The notes: a model not told the origin generated them from the letters alone. A stretch of DNA of 64,000 bases from an uncultured Paracoccaceae bacterium (GCA_947489445.1 CANLDN010000010.1:62001-126000); one strand, 5' to 3'. Positions 42,796-52,839 are shown, counted from the first letter of the stretch. Made by a program: numbers and translations.

Positions 42796-44402
42796 TGGCT
42801 GACGACGACGGTGATAAGACAGTCTTTGGTGGCCCCCTGCCGGGCGCGCGGCCGACGCCGCCTGCCGACGGTGATCGTACGGTCATCGGCGGGGCTCTGC
42901 CGCCATCGCAACCGTTGCAGCCGCCTGCCGGACGCCCCGCACCTGTGGGGGGTAACACATGGCTTGGTGGCGCGGTTCAACAGCCGCCAGCGGGCGGCAT
43001 AGGGCGACCTGCACAACAAGCTGACGGCTTTTTTCCCGATATGCCAAGCGACGTGCCTGCCGCAGCACCGCTTCAAACACCACGTATTTCGCTGCAAGAG
43101 GCTTTGCGCGCCAAGGGACTTGGTCAGGGTGGTCCCTCGAACCCATTATTGGCTGCTGCCGCCAACCTGCTGATCCTGTTTGGTCGTCTGCGCACGGGTA
43201 TGGTGGAAATGCAGGCAGAGCCATTGATGGAGCACGTCACCCGAGAGCTGGATCAGTTCGAACAGAACGCCGTCAGCCGGGGTGCTGATCCGCATGAGGC
43301 GCAGGTCGCCAAATACGCGCTTTGTGGGACTGCGGATGATATCGTGCAAAACCTGCCTGGCGCGGATCGAGGCGTCTGGATTCAGTATTCCATGGTGGCC
43401 CGCTTCTTCCAGAGGCGCGATTCCGGTGTTGGCTTTTTCCAAGAGGCTGAAAAAGCCATGCAAGCGCCCGGCCAGCGGTTCAATCTTCTGGAACTGATGC
43501 TGGTTTGCCTGTCACTGGGGTTTGAGGGGCAGTATCGGACAGCACCAAACGGGGCAGTTGAACTGGCGCGCATCAGATCGGCCATCTATGAAACACTCCG
43601 CCGGGTGAAGCCGCGCCCGGACGAAGATATCTCGATCAACTGGTCGGCAGTGTTGCTGGGCGGGCGGCGCAAGTTTGGTGGCGTGCCAATATGGGTTTTT
43701 GCAGGCATCGCCGCAGTGTTGATCCTTGGCGCGTTTGTAACGCTATCGACGCTGATCAGCCGGGATGCGAAGGTTATTGCGACGGAGCTGAACACGATGC
43801 ACCCCAATGTGGAGCGTCTTAGCCTCGTACGTACGGCCCCGATTCAGGTGTTTGAGCCACCACCCCCCGACAAATCACAGTTGGAGCGGATCGAAACTAC
43901 TCTGGCAAATCAGATCGCCGATGGATCGGTTCTGGTCGGTGAAAAAGGCGACTACATCTTTATTCGCGTTGGCAATGCGCTGTTGTTCAATTCCGGCAGT
44001 GCAGAGGTAAAGCCCGAATTTCAGGATGTCGCAGGCCATATCATTGATGTGCTGAACTTGGAGGTCGGGCCGATACGCGTTCTTGGCTATACGGACGATG
44101 TTGGCCGTGCCAGTAACAATCTTGCACTGTCAGTCGCACGCGCCGAAGGGGTTGCCGCCATTTTGCGGGCTGGCCTTGACGGTCCGGAATGTGTGGTCGA
44201 GACCGCAACAATGACCACGCCAGAGGGTGTCGAAGTCGAAGTTGTGCTCAATAGCAGTGATCCTGCCTGCAACTCACCGACCGAACGCTTGACCGTTGAA
44301 GGTCTGGGCGAGGATGACCCCATTGCGGACAACACAACGCCAGAGGGGCGCGCGCTCAATCGCCGGGTTGAAGTCTTGTTAGCAAAAGAGGGCACGTTTT
44401 GA
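42795..44402 (+). CDS. tssL: T6SS membrane protein TssL (DotU) with C-terminal OmpA domain
   Basis: 535 residues. The N-terminal 95 residues are Pro/Gly-rich and disordered, and contain two DKT/DRT motifs with Thr9 and Thr29 (GDKTVFGG, GDRTVIGG). The cytoplasmic DotU domain spans about 105-290 (NPLLAAAANLLILFGRLR, ALCGTADDIV, LLELMLVCLSLGFEGQYR). One TM (WVFAGIAAVLILGAFVTLSTLI) follows, and a periplasmic OmpA-type domain (about 390-535; RVGNALLFNSGSAEVKPEF, ALNRRVEVLLAKEG) binds peptidoglycan. In Agrobacterium PpkA phosphorylates TssL at an N-terminal Thr; a similar event is plausible. Overlaps tssM. Confidence 0.95.
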   Translation: MADDDGDKTVFGGPLPGARPTPPADGDRTVIGGALPPSQPLQPPAGRPAPVGGNTWLGGAVQQPPAGGIGRPAQQADGFFPDMPSDVPAAAPLQTPRISLQEALRAKGLGQGGPSNPLLAAAANLLILFGRLRTGMVEMQAEPLMEHVTRELDQFEQNAVSRGADPHEAQVAKYALCGTADDIVQNLPGADRGVWIQYSMVARFFQRRDSGVGFFQEAEKAMQAPGQRFNLLELMLVCLSLGFEGQYRTAPNGAVELARIRSAIYETLRRVKPRPDEDISINWSAVLLGGRRKFGGVPIWVFAGIAAVLILGAFVTLSTLISRDAKVIATELNTMHPNVERLSLVRTAPIQVFEPPPPDKSQLERIETTLANQIADGSVLVGEKGDYIFIRVGNALLFNSGSAEVKPEFQDVAGHIIDVLNLEVGPIRVLGYTDDVGRASNNLALSVARAEGVAAILRAGLDGPECVVETATMTTPEGVEVEVVLNSSDPACNSPTERLTVEGLGEDDPIADNTTPEGRALNRRVEVLLAKEGTF

Positions 44403-47400
44403 ATATCTTTCGTATGGTATTTCGCTTCTTCCGCTGGCGTCCATGGATGCGCGTTCCGCTGCTGCTGATTGGCCTGACCTGCTTGATCGTCGCAATCTGG
44501 ATCGGCTTGCCGATGATCGGGATGCCGATCTTTTCCACGATTTGGCTGCGGGCTGTTGTGACCGCGGTTGTCATTGGCCCCATCCTGATCATGCAGATCA
44601 TCCGCTGGCGCAAACGGCGGGCGGCCGCGCGTGAAATTGAAGATGCCCTGACCCCCACAGAGCCTGAGGGCGACGGCAAGGTGCTGGGCGAGCGCATGAA
44701 CGAGGCGCTGGCCACGTTGAAGAAATCCGGCGGTGCGTCCTACCTTTATGACCTGCCGTGGTATGTGATCATTGGCCCGCCCGGTGCGGGAAAGACGACC
44801 GCATTGCGCAATTCTGGTATCGAATTTCCACTGTCTAACGCCGATGATGCCGGTGTTGTGTCAGGCTTTGGCGGCACGCGCTATTGCGACTGGTGGTTCG
44901 CCGAAGATGCGATCCTTATCGATACCGCCGGGCGCTATACCACCCAGGACAGTGATAAGGCGGCGGATGAAAGCAGTTGGCAGTCGTTCCTTGAACTGCT
45001 CAAGAAATCCCGCCCCAATCAGCCGATCAACGGTGTGATCCTCGCGTTCTCGGTCGAGGATATGATGAATGCCACACCAGAGGACTTGGCGCGTCATTCC
45101 GAAATCGTGCGCACCCGTCTGGCCGAAGTCCATGACAAGCTGCGGATCGACTTTCCCGTCTATGTGCTATTCACCAAATGTGATCTGATTTCAGGTTTCC
45201 GCGAGTATTTCAGCAGCTTCAGCCTGGGGCGCCGCAAATCTGTATGGGGCGTGACCTTCCAGACTAAAGACCGCAAGGCGCAGACCCATGAACAGGTGCC
45301 CGAAGAGTTTGACCAACTGGTTTCGCGCCTGTCGGACGAAATCATTGACCGTTTGACCGAAGAGCCTGACGGCATCAGCCGCATTGCCATTTTTGGCCTG
45401 CCGGGGCAGATGGCATTGTTGCGTGAAAACGTGACAGACTTCCTGCGCCGTGTTTTTGAACCGACCCGCTATAAAACCAGCGCGATCTTGCGGGGGTTCT
45501 ATTTCACATCCGGCACCCAGGAGGGCACGCCGATTGATCAGGTGTTGGGGGCGATGTCCAATAACGATCAGGCCGCCGGTGCATTTGCGCCTGCATTCAT
45601 GTCGGGGCAGGGCAAAAGTTTCTTCCTGCATGATCTGCTGCGCAAGGTGATCTTTGAAGAACGCGACTGGGTCAGCCATGATGTGCGGGCTGTCCGCCGC
45701 GCACAAATTCTGCGCGCGCTTGGCCTTTCGGCGATTGGCCTGACAACAGCCGCTGCATTGATATTGTTTGCAGTCAGCTTTTGGCAAAATCGAAACCTTG
45801 TAAACGCGGCAGATGTCGCCACGCGCGAATATGCCAATGACGCGCAGCGCGAGATTGCGCGCACCGAGATCGAAGACTGGGAACTGACACCGATCCTGTC
45901 CTATTTGCAGGATATACGCACCATGCCGTCAGGCTATGGTGCTGCGCCGTCCGCGTCCCGCTGGGATGGCTTTGGTTTGGGGCAGCGTGGTCGTCTTGGG
46001 GCTGCTGCGACCAACGCGTATAGTGATGCGCTGGAACAGATGCTGCGTCCGCGTCTGATCTTGGATGTTGAGCGCCGATTGCCCGAACTGCGCGATGCCG
46101 GAGAGCCCGCGCAAATCTACCGCGCGTTGAAGGTCTATATGCTGCTCGCGGGTCAAGGTCCGCGTCGTGACGATTTGGCAATCAAGACATTCTTTGAAGA
46201 TATCTGGCGGCAGGAATTCACCGGTGTGATTGGGTTCGATCAACGCGAACAATTGATTGCGCATCTTGATGCGATGCTGACGCTGGACGACACCCGCGAT
46301 ATCGCCGTGCCGATCGACGATACCGTCGTGACCGTGTCGCGCAGTGCGATTGTGCAAATGTCGCTTGCTGATCAGGCCTATGCGATTATTAGCGACACGG
46401 CCCGCCAATCGTCATTGCCCGCCTTCAACCTGTTGGACGCGACCGGCCCGCAGGCCGAAATGGTCTTTACCACGCTGGACGGATCAAATCTGGGTGAGAT
46501 CGAGATTGAGCCGCTTTATACCTATGACGGTTTCTGGGAAATCTTCATGGAAGAACTGATCAACGTGCGTCAGGTGCTCGAGGATGACAAATGGGTGTTG
46601 GGCGATCAGGCGAATGCGGTAAATTTCGACAACCAGTTGCTGGGTCTGGATCGCGCCTTGCATGCGCGCTATGCGAATGAATTCGAAGCGGCTTGGAAGA
46701 CCATGTTTGATCAGTTCAGGTTGGCTAACATGGTCGCCGACAAACCCCAGTATGATGTTCTTGGCGCAGCGGCGGGACAATTCTCTTCGCCGATTGTGCA
46801 GCTGGCCAATGCGATCGAACGTGAAACGAAATTGACCCGTTTTCTGGATGAATTGGCAGAGATTGACCCCGCAGAGTTTGCCACTGGAGGCGCGGGTGGC
46901 GCAGCTGCTGGTCAAGTCATGTCGCGGTTCCGCAGCGGATCAAGCGGCCTACAGCGTATCTTGCTGGACGCGGTCACCAGCGGCAACAAAAACCAAAACC
47001 GCGTGAACGGCTCGCCAGATGACGGCGGACCACGCGGTGATGCCGAAAATGTAGAACAGCGGTTCGAGCTGTGGCACCTCATGCTGGATGCATCCAGAGG
47101 GGCACGCCCGATAGATGAGATTTTCGTCAATCTGTCCGCCATTCGCGATACGTTGCGGCTTGCGCAACGCAGTCCGGTGGAATCCGCTAACTTGCTCGAA
47201 GTACAGTTGAACGACCTCACCCGTAACAAGTCACGGTTGCCTGCCAAGCTGGCGGAGTTTGTCGAAGACGCCGAACGTGATTTCCGCAGCGATGCCTCGG
47301 ATGCGACAATCGTTCAGATGAACCGGGCTCTGACCAACAACATCACATTCAACTGCCGTCAGGGGATCGAAGGGCGCTTCCCGTTCAGCAACAACGCCAC

Positions 47401-48004
47401 GCAAGTCGCCCTGAATGACTTTGGTAATTTCTTTGGCTATGGCGGCGATATGGATCAGTATTTTAATACTTATCTTGATGCGCATGTGATCCGCGGCGAA
47501 GACGGCTATGTATTCGACCCATCCAGCCCGCTGGCTGATCGTTTATCCGAAAACATGCTGCGCCAGTTCTATATTGCGGACAAAATCAAACGCGCTTTCT
47601 TCACATCAGGCGAAGCTCAACCAGAGGTGCCGATTTCATTCACCGTCACCGCAGCACACAGTACGATAGAAAAAGTTCAGCTCGGCGTGAATGGTGAAAG
47701 AGTTGAACTATTGCCAGAAGGATCCGCCCAAACGGTTGTTTGGCCAGGGGCGGGATCGGGCATTTCGCTTAATGCCACACCTCGGGAAGTTGGTGTAAAT
47801 GAGCGACAAATTGGAAACGGAAAGTGGGCTATAGTGCAGTTTGTCAGGCAAGCACGGGATCGTGTTTCGCGTAGCAACGGTGTGCGCCTGACCCAGCAGT
47901 TGGGCGGACGTACGATCACCTTTGATATGGAGTTCACCACGGCAGACAATCCCTTCACCATGCCGGAATTGCAAAATTTCGCATGCCCGCAAAGCGTGAA
48001 CTAG
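44399..48004 (+). CDS. tssM: T6SS membrane protein TssM (IcmF)
   Basis: 1201-residue inner-membrane core protein. Two N-terminal TM segments (about 10-60) are followed by a cytoplasmic NTPase-like domain with Walker A GPPGAGKTTALRNSG (about residues 125-139) and the IDTAGRYT motif, then a third TM (GLSAIGLTTAAALILFAVSFW, about 440-460). The large periplasmic part ends with the DUF1215-type C-terminus (VVWPGAGSG...TFDMEFTTADNPFTMPEL). The start is TTG 44399, preceded by GAGGG at 6 bases and overlapping the tssL stop; an ATG at 44414 is possible. TssJ, its lipoprotein partner, is not found in the window. Confidence 0.95.
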   Translation: MNIFRMVFRFFRWRPWMRVPLLLIGLTCLIVAIWIGLPMIGMPIFSTIWLRAVVTAVVIGPILIMQIIRWRKRRAAAREIEDALTPTEPEGDGKVLGERMNEALATLKKSGGASYLYDLPWYVIIGPPGAGKTTALRNSGIEFPLSNADDAGVVSGFGGTRYCDWWFAEDAILIDTAGRYTTQDSDKAADESSWQSFLELLKKSRPNQPINGVILAFSVEDMMNATPEDLARHSEIVRTRLAEVHDKLRIDFPVYVLFTKCDLISGFREYFSSFSLGRRKSVWGVTFQTKDRKAQTHEQVPEEFDQLVSRLSDEIIDRLTEEPDGISRIAIFGLPGQMALLRENVTDFLRRVFEPTRYKTSAILRGFYFTSGTQEGTPIDQVLGAMSNNDQAAGAFAPAFMSGQGKSFFLHDLLRKVIFEERDWVSHDVRAVRRAQILRALGLSAIGLTTAAALILFAVSFWQNRNLVNAADVATREYANDAQREIARTEIEDWELTPILSYLQDIRTMPSGYGAAPSASRWDGFGLGQRGRLGAAATNAYSDALEQMLRPRLILDVERRLPELRDAGEPAQIYRALKVYMLLAGQGPRRDDLAIKTFFEDIWRQEFTGVIGFDQREQLIAHLDAMLTLDDTRDIAVPIDDTVVTVSRSAIVQMSLADQAYAIISDTARQSSLPAFNLLDATGPQAEMVFTTLDGSNLGEIEIEPLYTYDGFWEIFMEELINVRQVLEDDKWVLGDQANAVNFDNQLLGLDRALHARYANEFEAAWKTMFDQFRLANMVADKPQYDVLGAAAGQFSSPIVQLANAIERETKLTRFLDELAEIDPAEFATGGAGGAAAGQVMSRFRSGSSGLQRILLDAVTSGNKNQNRVNGSPDDGGPRGDAENVEQRFELWHLMLDASRGARPIDEIFVNLSAIRDTLRLAQRSPVESANLLEVQLNDLTRNKSRLPAKLAEFVEDAERDFRSDASDATIVQMNRALTNNITFNCRQGIEGRFPFSNNATQVALNDFGNFFGYGGDMDQYFNTYLDAHVIRGEDGYVFDPSSPLADRLSENMLRQFYIADKIKRAFFTSGEAQPEVPISFTVTAAHSTIEKVQLGVNGERVELLPEGSAQTVVWPGAGSGISLNATPREVGVNERQIGNGKWAIVQFVRQARDRVSRSNGVRLTQQLGGRTITFDMEFTTADNPFTMPELQNFACPQSVN

Positions 48005-48007
48005 CGC

Positions 48008-48715
48008 ATGGGTGATGTGGAAGAAATTGATGCTGAGGCTGATACGGTTCTTGCCGGGTTTTATGGCAAGCATCCTGATTTTGGTGATTTCGTCACGGCG
48101 GGTTTGTCGCCTGCCTTGTCCGACCGGTTGGAACAATGGCTGAACCTGATGTTGCCTGCGTTGCGCGACGGTGTCGCAGATAACTGGGAGGGGCATTACG
48201 ATGCCGCGCCTGTAATGCGGATTTGGATTGGGCCTGCACTGACCCCCGAAGGGCGCGGGTTTTGCGGGACGATGACAGCAGCACGTGACAAGGTTGGAAG
48301 ACGCTTCCCCCTGCTGGCAGGGGTTGAGGGGGCCTCGTTGGGCCCACCTTCGGTTGATCCGGATCAGGACTTTTATGCGCAGGTCGATGCGTTTTTGGCA
48401 GGCTATGCCCGCAAGGATGAGGATGCGCGCGGGCTGGCCGAGCAGTTTGGCAGCGCTGTGCTGTCTTCTATGACCGCAACGCCGCCGCTTGTCGCGACAG
48501 ATTTCTGGGCAGCCCGTCAGGATGGGGATGCGGCGCGGTTATGGATGGATGTGGCAGATGCTGACCGGGTTCGGTCAGCCGCGCATCGCACATATATGTG
48601 GCGCACGGCGCCGGATGGCTCTGCGCTTTATGTGACGGACGGATTGCCGGGGGCGCCGGTTCTGGCTTGGCTGATGGGGGCGCCCTACACGCCACCGCAG
48701 CAAGAGGGGGAGTAG
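48008..48715 (+). CDS. tagF: T6SS-associated protein TagF
   Basis: 235 residues. FYGKHPDFGDFVTAGLSPALSDRLEQWL is the conserved TagF N-terminus, and FCGTMTAARDKVGRRFPLL and the C-terminal APVLAWLMG fit. TagF acts in the cytoplasm as a posttranslational repressor that sequesters Fha in the threonine-phosphorylation pathway, so its position before pppA and ppkA fits. Starts 4 bases after the tssM stop. Confidence 0.92.
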   Translation: MGDVEEIDAEADTVLAGFYGKHPDFGDFVTAGLSPALSDRLEQWLNLMLPALRDGVADNWEGHYDAAPVMRIWIGPALTPEGRGFCGTMTAARDKVGRRFPLLAGVEGASLGPPSVDPDQDFYAQVDAFLAGYARKDEDARGLAEQFGSAVLSSMTATPPLVATDFWAARQDGDAARLWMDVADADRVRSAAHRTYMWRTAPDGSALYVTDGLPGAPVLAWLMGAPYTPPQQEGE

Positions 48716-48721
48716 ACGGGA

Positions 48722-49489
48722 ATGACTGTGCAAACAGAACACTTCTTGATCCAGACAGGTGCCACAACCGATACCGGATGTGTACGCGATCACAACGAAG
48801 ACAGCTTTCTCACCAAGCCCGAATTCGGCGTTTGGGTGGTTGCTGACGGTATGGGGGGGCACGATGCAGGTGATTTCGCCAGTCAGACGATCGTGGCCGA
48901 GCTCGCCTCTGTTGGGTTCGCGATATCCGACGAAGACCTGCAAGCCCGCTTTATGGAGCGGCTGGGCCGGGCGCATTCACGCATTATGGATCATGCTGCC
49001 GCTTTGGGGGGTGGCACGGTCGGGGCCACGTTGGTTGCGCTGCTGGCGTATGAAGATAAATATATCTGTATCTGGTCTGGTGACAGCCGTATCTACCGGA
49101 TGCGCGGTGGCGAACTGACCCAACAAACCCGCGACCATACGGAAGTGCGCGAACTTTTCGAAGCTGGCCTGATCTCGGCAGATGAGGCTGAAAACTGGCC
49201 CCGCAAGAATGTGATTACGCGCGCAATCGGCGTCTCGGACGCGCCAAAATGTGACACCGTCAGCGACACGCTGGAGGAAGGCGATATCTTTCTACTTTGT
49301 TCTGATGGCCTGACCGAGCATAACAGCGATGATGATCTGGCCCGCGCGCTTGGATCGGGTCTGGAACCGCAGGCGATTTGTGACGGACTGATCGCGCAAA
49401 CGCTGGATCGCGGTGCAAAGGACAATGTCACTGCGGTCGTCATGCGCTGTATGACGCCGGAATTCGCCGCCCCGGCGATGGATTTCTAA
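48722..49489 (+). CDS. pppA: T6SS PP2C phosphatase PppA
   Basis: 255 residues. The metal-dependent PP2C signature is complete: GCVRDHNEDSFL, VVADGMGGHDAGDFAS, SGDSRIYRMRGGEL, LCSDGLTEHN, DNVTAVVMR. It would dephosphorylate the Thr targets of the neighbouring kinase. It follows tagF by 6 bases and precedes ppkA by 9. Confidence 0.94.
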   Translation: MTVQTEHFLIQTGATTDTGCVRDHNEDSFLTKPEFGVWVVADGMGGHDAGDFASQTIVAELASVGFAISDEDLQARFMERLGRAHSRIMDHAAALGGGTVGATLVALLAYEDKYICIWSGDSRIYRMRGGELTQQTRDHTEVRELFEAGLISADEAENWPRKNVITRAIGVSDAPKCDTVSDTLEEGDIFLLCSDGLTEHNSDDDLARALGSGLEPQAICDGLIAQTLDRGAKDNVTAVVMRCMTPEFAAPAMDF

Positions 49490-49498
49490 GGGCACCCG

Positions 49499-51628
49499 AT
49501 GGCGGATGATAAAAGCAACCCCCCTGCGGATGACGACAAGACGCAGATCGCACAGCCGATCCCAACCGGATCGGATGATAAGACAGAGATTGCAAGTACA
49601 CCAATTATCCCTGCCAACCCTGCAGGGGTGACTGATCCGGCAACGCCGCCTGCACCGGGTGACGACCGCACAGAGATTGTCACCGCACCTGCGGATCCCG
49701 AAGTGGAACCTGACCCACTGACCGCCCCGCCATCGGTGCCGCCCGCGCCAATGCCAGCGGCCAGCCCGCCGCCAGCAGCGGATACCGCCCCGGCGCATGG
49801 CGCACCGGTCCCAATTGGGACGCTGATCAACAACAATTACGAGATCAAGAAACTGATCAATGCCGGTGGCATGGGTGAGGTGTTTCGCGGCGAAAACGTC
49901 TTTACCGGCGATTCCGTTGCAATCAAGATCGTACTGCAATCGCTGGCGCATGACGAAAAAGTCGCGGCCCTGTTCATGCGCGAGGCACGGGTGCTGTGTC
50001 AGCTCTCTGATCAGGCGATCGTGCGATACTATAACTTTGTCAAAGATGCAGAACTCGACCGCTTCTGCCTGATTATGGAGTTTATCGAAGGGACGGCGCT
50101 TTCGGATCACATCCGTGATGTCGCCCCCCTAACCTTGGTGCAGGCCGTGGGGCTGATGCGCCGGGTAGCTGCGGGCCTTGATCGGGCGCACCAAATGGAT
50201 GTGATCCACCGGGATTTGTCACCTGACAATGTGATGTTGCGTGATAATTCACTGAGCGATGCTGTTTTGATTGATTTTGGTATCGCGAAATCAACCGAGA
50301 TGGCGGAAAGCACCTTGCATGGTCAGCTTGCGGGGAAGTTCAAATATATCTCGCCTGAACAGCTTGGTCATTTCGGCGGCGAAATTGGGCCGCGGACCGA
50401 TATCTACGGTCTTGGGCTGATGATGGCGGCTGCCCTAAGGGGCAAACCGCTCGATATGGGCAATTCCATCGTCGAGGCCGTCAATGCCCGCCGCGAAATT
50501 CCGGATCTGAGCGACATTGATCCGGCTTTGCGTCCACTTCTGGCACATATGCTGGAACCTGATCCGGCCCACCGCCCGGCACGCATGTCCGATGTGATCG
50601 CATTGCTGGATGATCCGTCGGGGATACCGCCAAAATACGGGGCTGCCCGACCGGTTGCCGACGCCCAGACAACGCCACCAAAAGACATATCCATTGTCAC
50701 CAACGTGCCCGGTCTAAGCCAACCGCCCGGTCGCGCGCAGACCACGCTTGGGTTCGGTGGTGAGCCTGCTGATGCAGCATCGGCCAGTCCATTTGGTCAA
50801 ACAACTGGTATCGCAAGTCCTCCACCACCCGAGGATGATCAACGCGGTGGCGGTGTGTTGCGATGGCTGCTTGTGCTTTTGATCTTTGCTGGTGTGGGCG
50901 GCTTTATTGCTTGGCAGCAGGGTTTTCTTGGCCCACAGGTCGCTGTTGTGAGTCCACCGGAGCCGGGCGGGGTGACCCCGGACGTGCCGGCCGGCCTTGA
51001 TCCATCCACGCGCGAAGGGTTCTTGGCCGCTTGGCCCGATCAGGCCTGCACTTACATTACACGCATATCGGCAGGGCCAAACAGCGGGATGCTGGCGGCA
51101 TTTGCGTCAACGGCGGGCGCTTTTGCAGGATTACTGGACGGTTACGAAGCTGAATTTGATGCCCGACCAACGCTGTTGGAAACACAGGTCAGCAGTGAAC
51201 AATGCGCCGTTCTGACACTTGCGGACACATTGCGGCGGCCACAAGCGGCACCACCGGTTTTGACAATTGATAGCAATGTCATGGAAAGTAACGGTTCAAT
51301 CGTTGGGCGCATCAGTGACAGGCGCGGTCGACCCGTTTGGCTGGCATTTGTGTCGACACAAGGCGGGGTTTACAATCTGACGGACCGGCTGACCGAGCAA
51401 GCTGACGGCAGCGCCACATTTTCGTTCGGGCTGGTCGCAGAGGACGGATCGGGCCCACAGCCGCAACTGCTGATCGCGATTGCCTCTGACAGCCCGGTCA
51501 TCGCCGCAACCGTATCGGTGGCAGGTGCAAGCGCGGAATCCTTGCTGCCTTTGATCGCAGCCGAGGTGATGGGTCGTGATGACTCGCAGGCAGGCGCATC
51601 TATCGCAGGGTTTGAATTGCGCCCTTAG
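49499..51628 (+). CDS. ppkA: T6SS Ser/Thr kinase PpkA with a distinctive periplasmic C-domain
   Basis: 709 residues. N-terminal disordered region with three DKT/DRT motifs at Thr15, Thr29 and Thr58. The Hanks-type kinase domain spans about 112-380: INAGGMGEVFRG, VAIKIV, VIHRDLSPDNVML, LIDFGIAKS. A Pro-rich linker leads to one TM (LRWLLVLLIFAGVGGFIAW, about 455-475). The periplasmic domain (about 500-709) contains Cys517 and Cys569 and is homologous to the C-domain of the TonB-like protein next door. Pseudomonas PpkA ends instead in a von Willebrand-type domain, so the sensor part differs. Its stop overlaps by 3 bases the stop of the convergent gene. Confidence 0.94.
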   Translation: MADDKSNPPADDDKTQIAQPIPTGSDDKTEIASTPIIPANPAGVTDPATPPAPGDDRTEIVTAPADPEVEPDPLTAPPSVPPAPMPAASPPPAADTAPAHGAPVPIGTLINNNYEIKKLINAGGMGEVFRGENVFTGDSVAIKIVLQSLAHDEKVAALFMREARVLCQLSDQAIVRYYNFVKDAELDRFCLIMEFIEGTALSDHIRDVAPLTLVQAVGLMRRVAAGLDRAHQMDVIHRDLSPDNVMLRDNSLSDAVLIDFGIAKSTEMAESTLHGQLAGKFKYISPEQLGHFGGEIGPRTDIYGLGLMMAAALRGKPLDMGNSIVEAVNARREIPDLSDIDPALRPLLAHMLEPDPAHRPARMSDVIALLDDPSGIPPKYGAARPVADAQTTPPKDISIVTNVPGLSQPPGRAQTTLGFGGEPADAASASPFGQTTGIASPPPPEDDQRGGGVLRWLLVLLIFAGVGGFIAWQQGFLGPQVAVVSPPEPGGVTPDVPAGLDPSTREGFLAAWPDQACTYITRISAGPNSGMLAAFASTAGAFAGLLDGYEAEFDARPTLLETQVSSEQCAVLTLADTLRRPQAAPPVLTIDSNVMESNGSIVGRISDRRGRPVWLAFVSTQGGVYNLTDRLTEQADGSATFSFGLVAEDGSGPQPQLLIAIASDSPVIAATVSVAGASAESLLPLIAAEVMGRDDSQAGASIAGFELRP

Positions 51629-52839
51629 CGCACATCGAACGGTACAATCACCAGCGGTGTATCGGCGGGCAGTTCCTGACGCAATGCGGTAAAAAAAACC
51701 TCTGCCAGTTGGCCGTTTTGTTCGGTCAATGCCGCAGGCCGTCCATTGGTTGCAATGGCCACCAAAGCCTGGCTGGTGTCACGTGCAGACCCAGCGCGAC
51801 GCAAGGGCACTTCAAACAATGCAGCGTTGCCAGTGAATGACAAATAGGTGCCCACATCCTGCACGACACCGTTGTCATCGATCAGCAGCAAAATGATGTA
51901 GCGGCCCGCCGTGTTGCCAATTGTCCCGGTCAGGTATGTGTTACTTTCTATCACTGTCTGATCAAGGCTGATGGACAGTCGGAATGCCGGGTAAGACGTG
52001 CTTTCACGGACAAAATTCAGGGCTGCGCATTGGCGGTTATCCATCAAAACCGTGCTTTCGGATGGCCGGGGTTCCAGATCGGCCAAAACCGCCTCTCCAA
52101 AATTCCGCATCGCCAGCTCGTCCGCTGACAGCATCGACAGTGCTGGCGTGCCATCCGCCCCTTCTTGGGGCAGCGCCAGCAGGCAGGGATCCGACAGGCG
52201 TGATCTGATCCGCATTACCAATTCGCTTACGGCACCGCCGGCGGTCGGGCCGTCAGGTGTGGGTGCCTGCGCGGCCCGCTGCGGCGGGAGCGTGGCGGTC
52301 GATGTCTGACGTGGCTGCAGCGCAGATGCATTGGACGGCGATATGGATGTGACACCTTGCGGTGCAGTGGCTGCGACAGGTGCCACAGCAACAGCAGCAC
52401 CGTCTTGGGGCCGCAACGGGCTGACGGGTTGCAAAGCCAGCGCTGTTTCCGGCGCAACCGGGGCCATAATCTCTGGTTCAAGCTCTGGGCCAGTTGCAAT
52501 TTCAGGTTCGACTTCCGGCTCTGGCGGTGTTTCCGGTTCGGGCGCTGTTTCCGGTTCCGCAGGATCAGGCGTCGGCTCTGCTGGGTCGGTCTCTGGTTCG
52601 GGAGGACTTTCAACCAATGGATCATTGCTCAGCGGTTCCTGAACACGGGGTTCAACCTCGCCATCAAGAATGATTGTGCTGATCACGATTTCAGGCTCGT
52701 CGGGGTCGGTTTCCGTCAAAGGACCAAGACCGTCAAGCAAATCAAACATGAAGATGGCCGCGCCCAGATGGATCACCGCGGATGCACCAAAGGCTTCGGC
52801 CCAATGCAGCGTTCGGCGGCGACCATCGCGGAAAATCAT
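51625..52839 (-). CDS. TonB-like protein with the PpkA periplasmic domain
   Basis: 404 residues. The N-terminal segment AEAFGASAVIHLGAAIFMFDLL (about 14-35) contains Ser20 and His24 in the S-x3-H spacing that TonB proteins use to couple to ExbB/ExbD. Residues 42-135 are a Pro/Glu/Thr-rich linker, as in TonB, then an Ala/Pro/Gln-rich spacer. The C-terminal domain (203-404) is not the TonB CTD. It shares Cys219-Cys271, ExRPSES, NRQCAAL, TVIESNTYLTGTI and AIATNGRP with the C-domain of PpkA. It is last in the exbB-exbD-exbD' operon (ATGA overlap). Likely transduces proton-motive force to a periplasmic target. Confidence 0.8.
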   Translation of the reverse strand: MIFRDGRRRTLHWAEAFGASAVIHLGAAIFMFDLLDGLGPLTETDPDEPEIVISTIILDGEVEPRVQEPLSNDPLVESPPEPETDPAEPTPDPAEPETAPEPETPPEPEVEPEIATGPELEPEIMAPVAPETALALQPVSPLRPQDGAAVAVAPVAATAPQGVTSISPSNASALQPRQTSTATLPPQRAAQAPTPDGPTAGGAVSELVMRIRSRLSDPCLLALPQEGADGTPALSMLSADELAMRNFGEAVLADLEPRPSESTVLMDNRQCAALNFVRESTSYPAFRLSISLDQTVIESNTYLTGTIGNTAGRYIILLLIDDNGVVQDVGTYLSFTGNAALFEVPLRRAGSARDTSQALVAIATNGRPAALTEQNGQLAEVFFTALRQELPADTPLVIVPFDVR

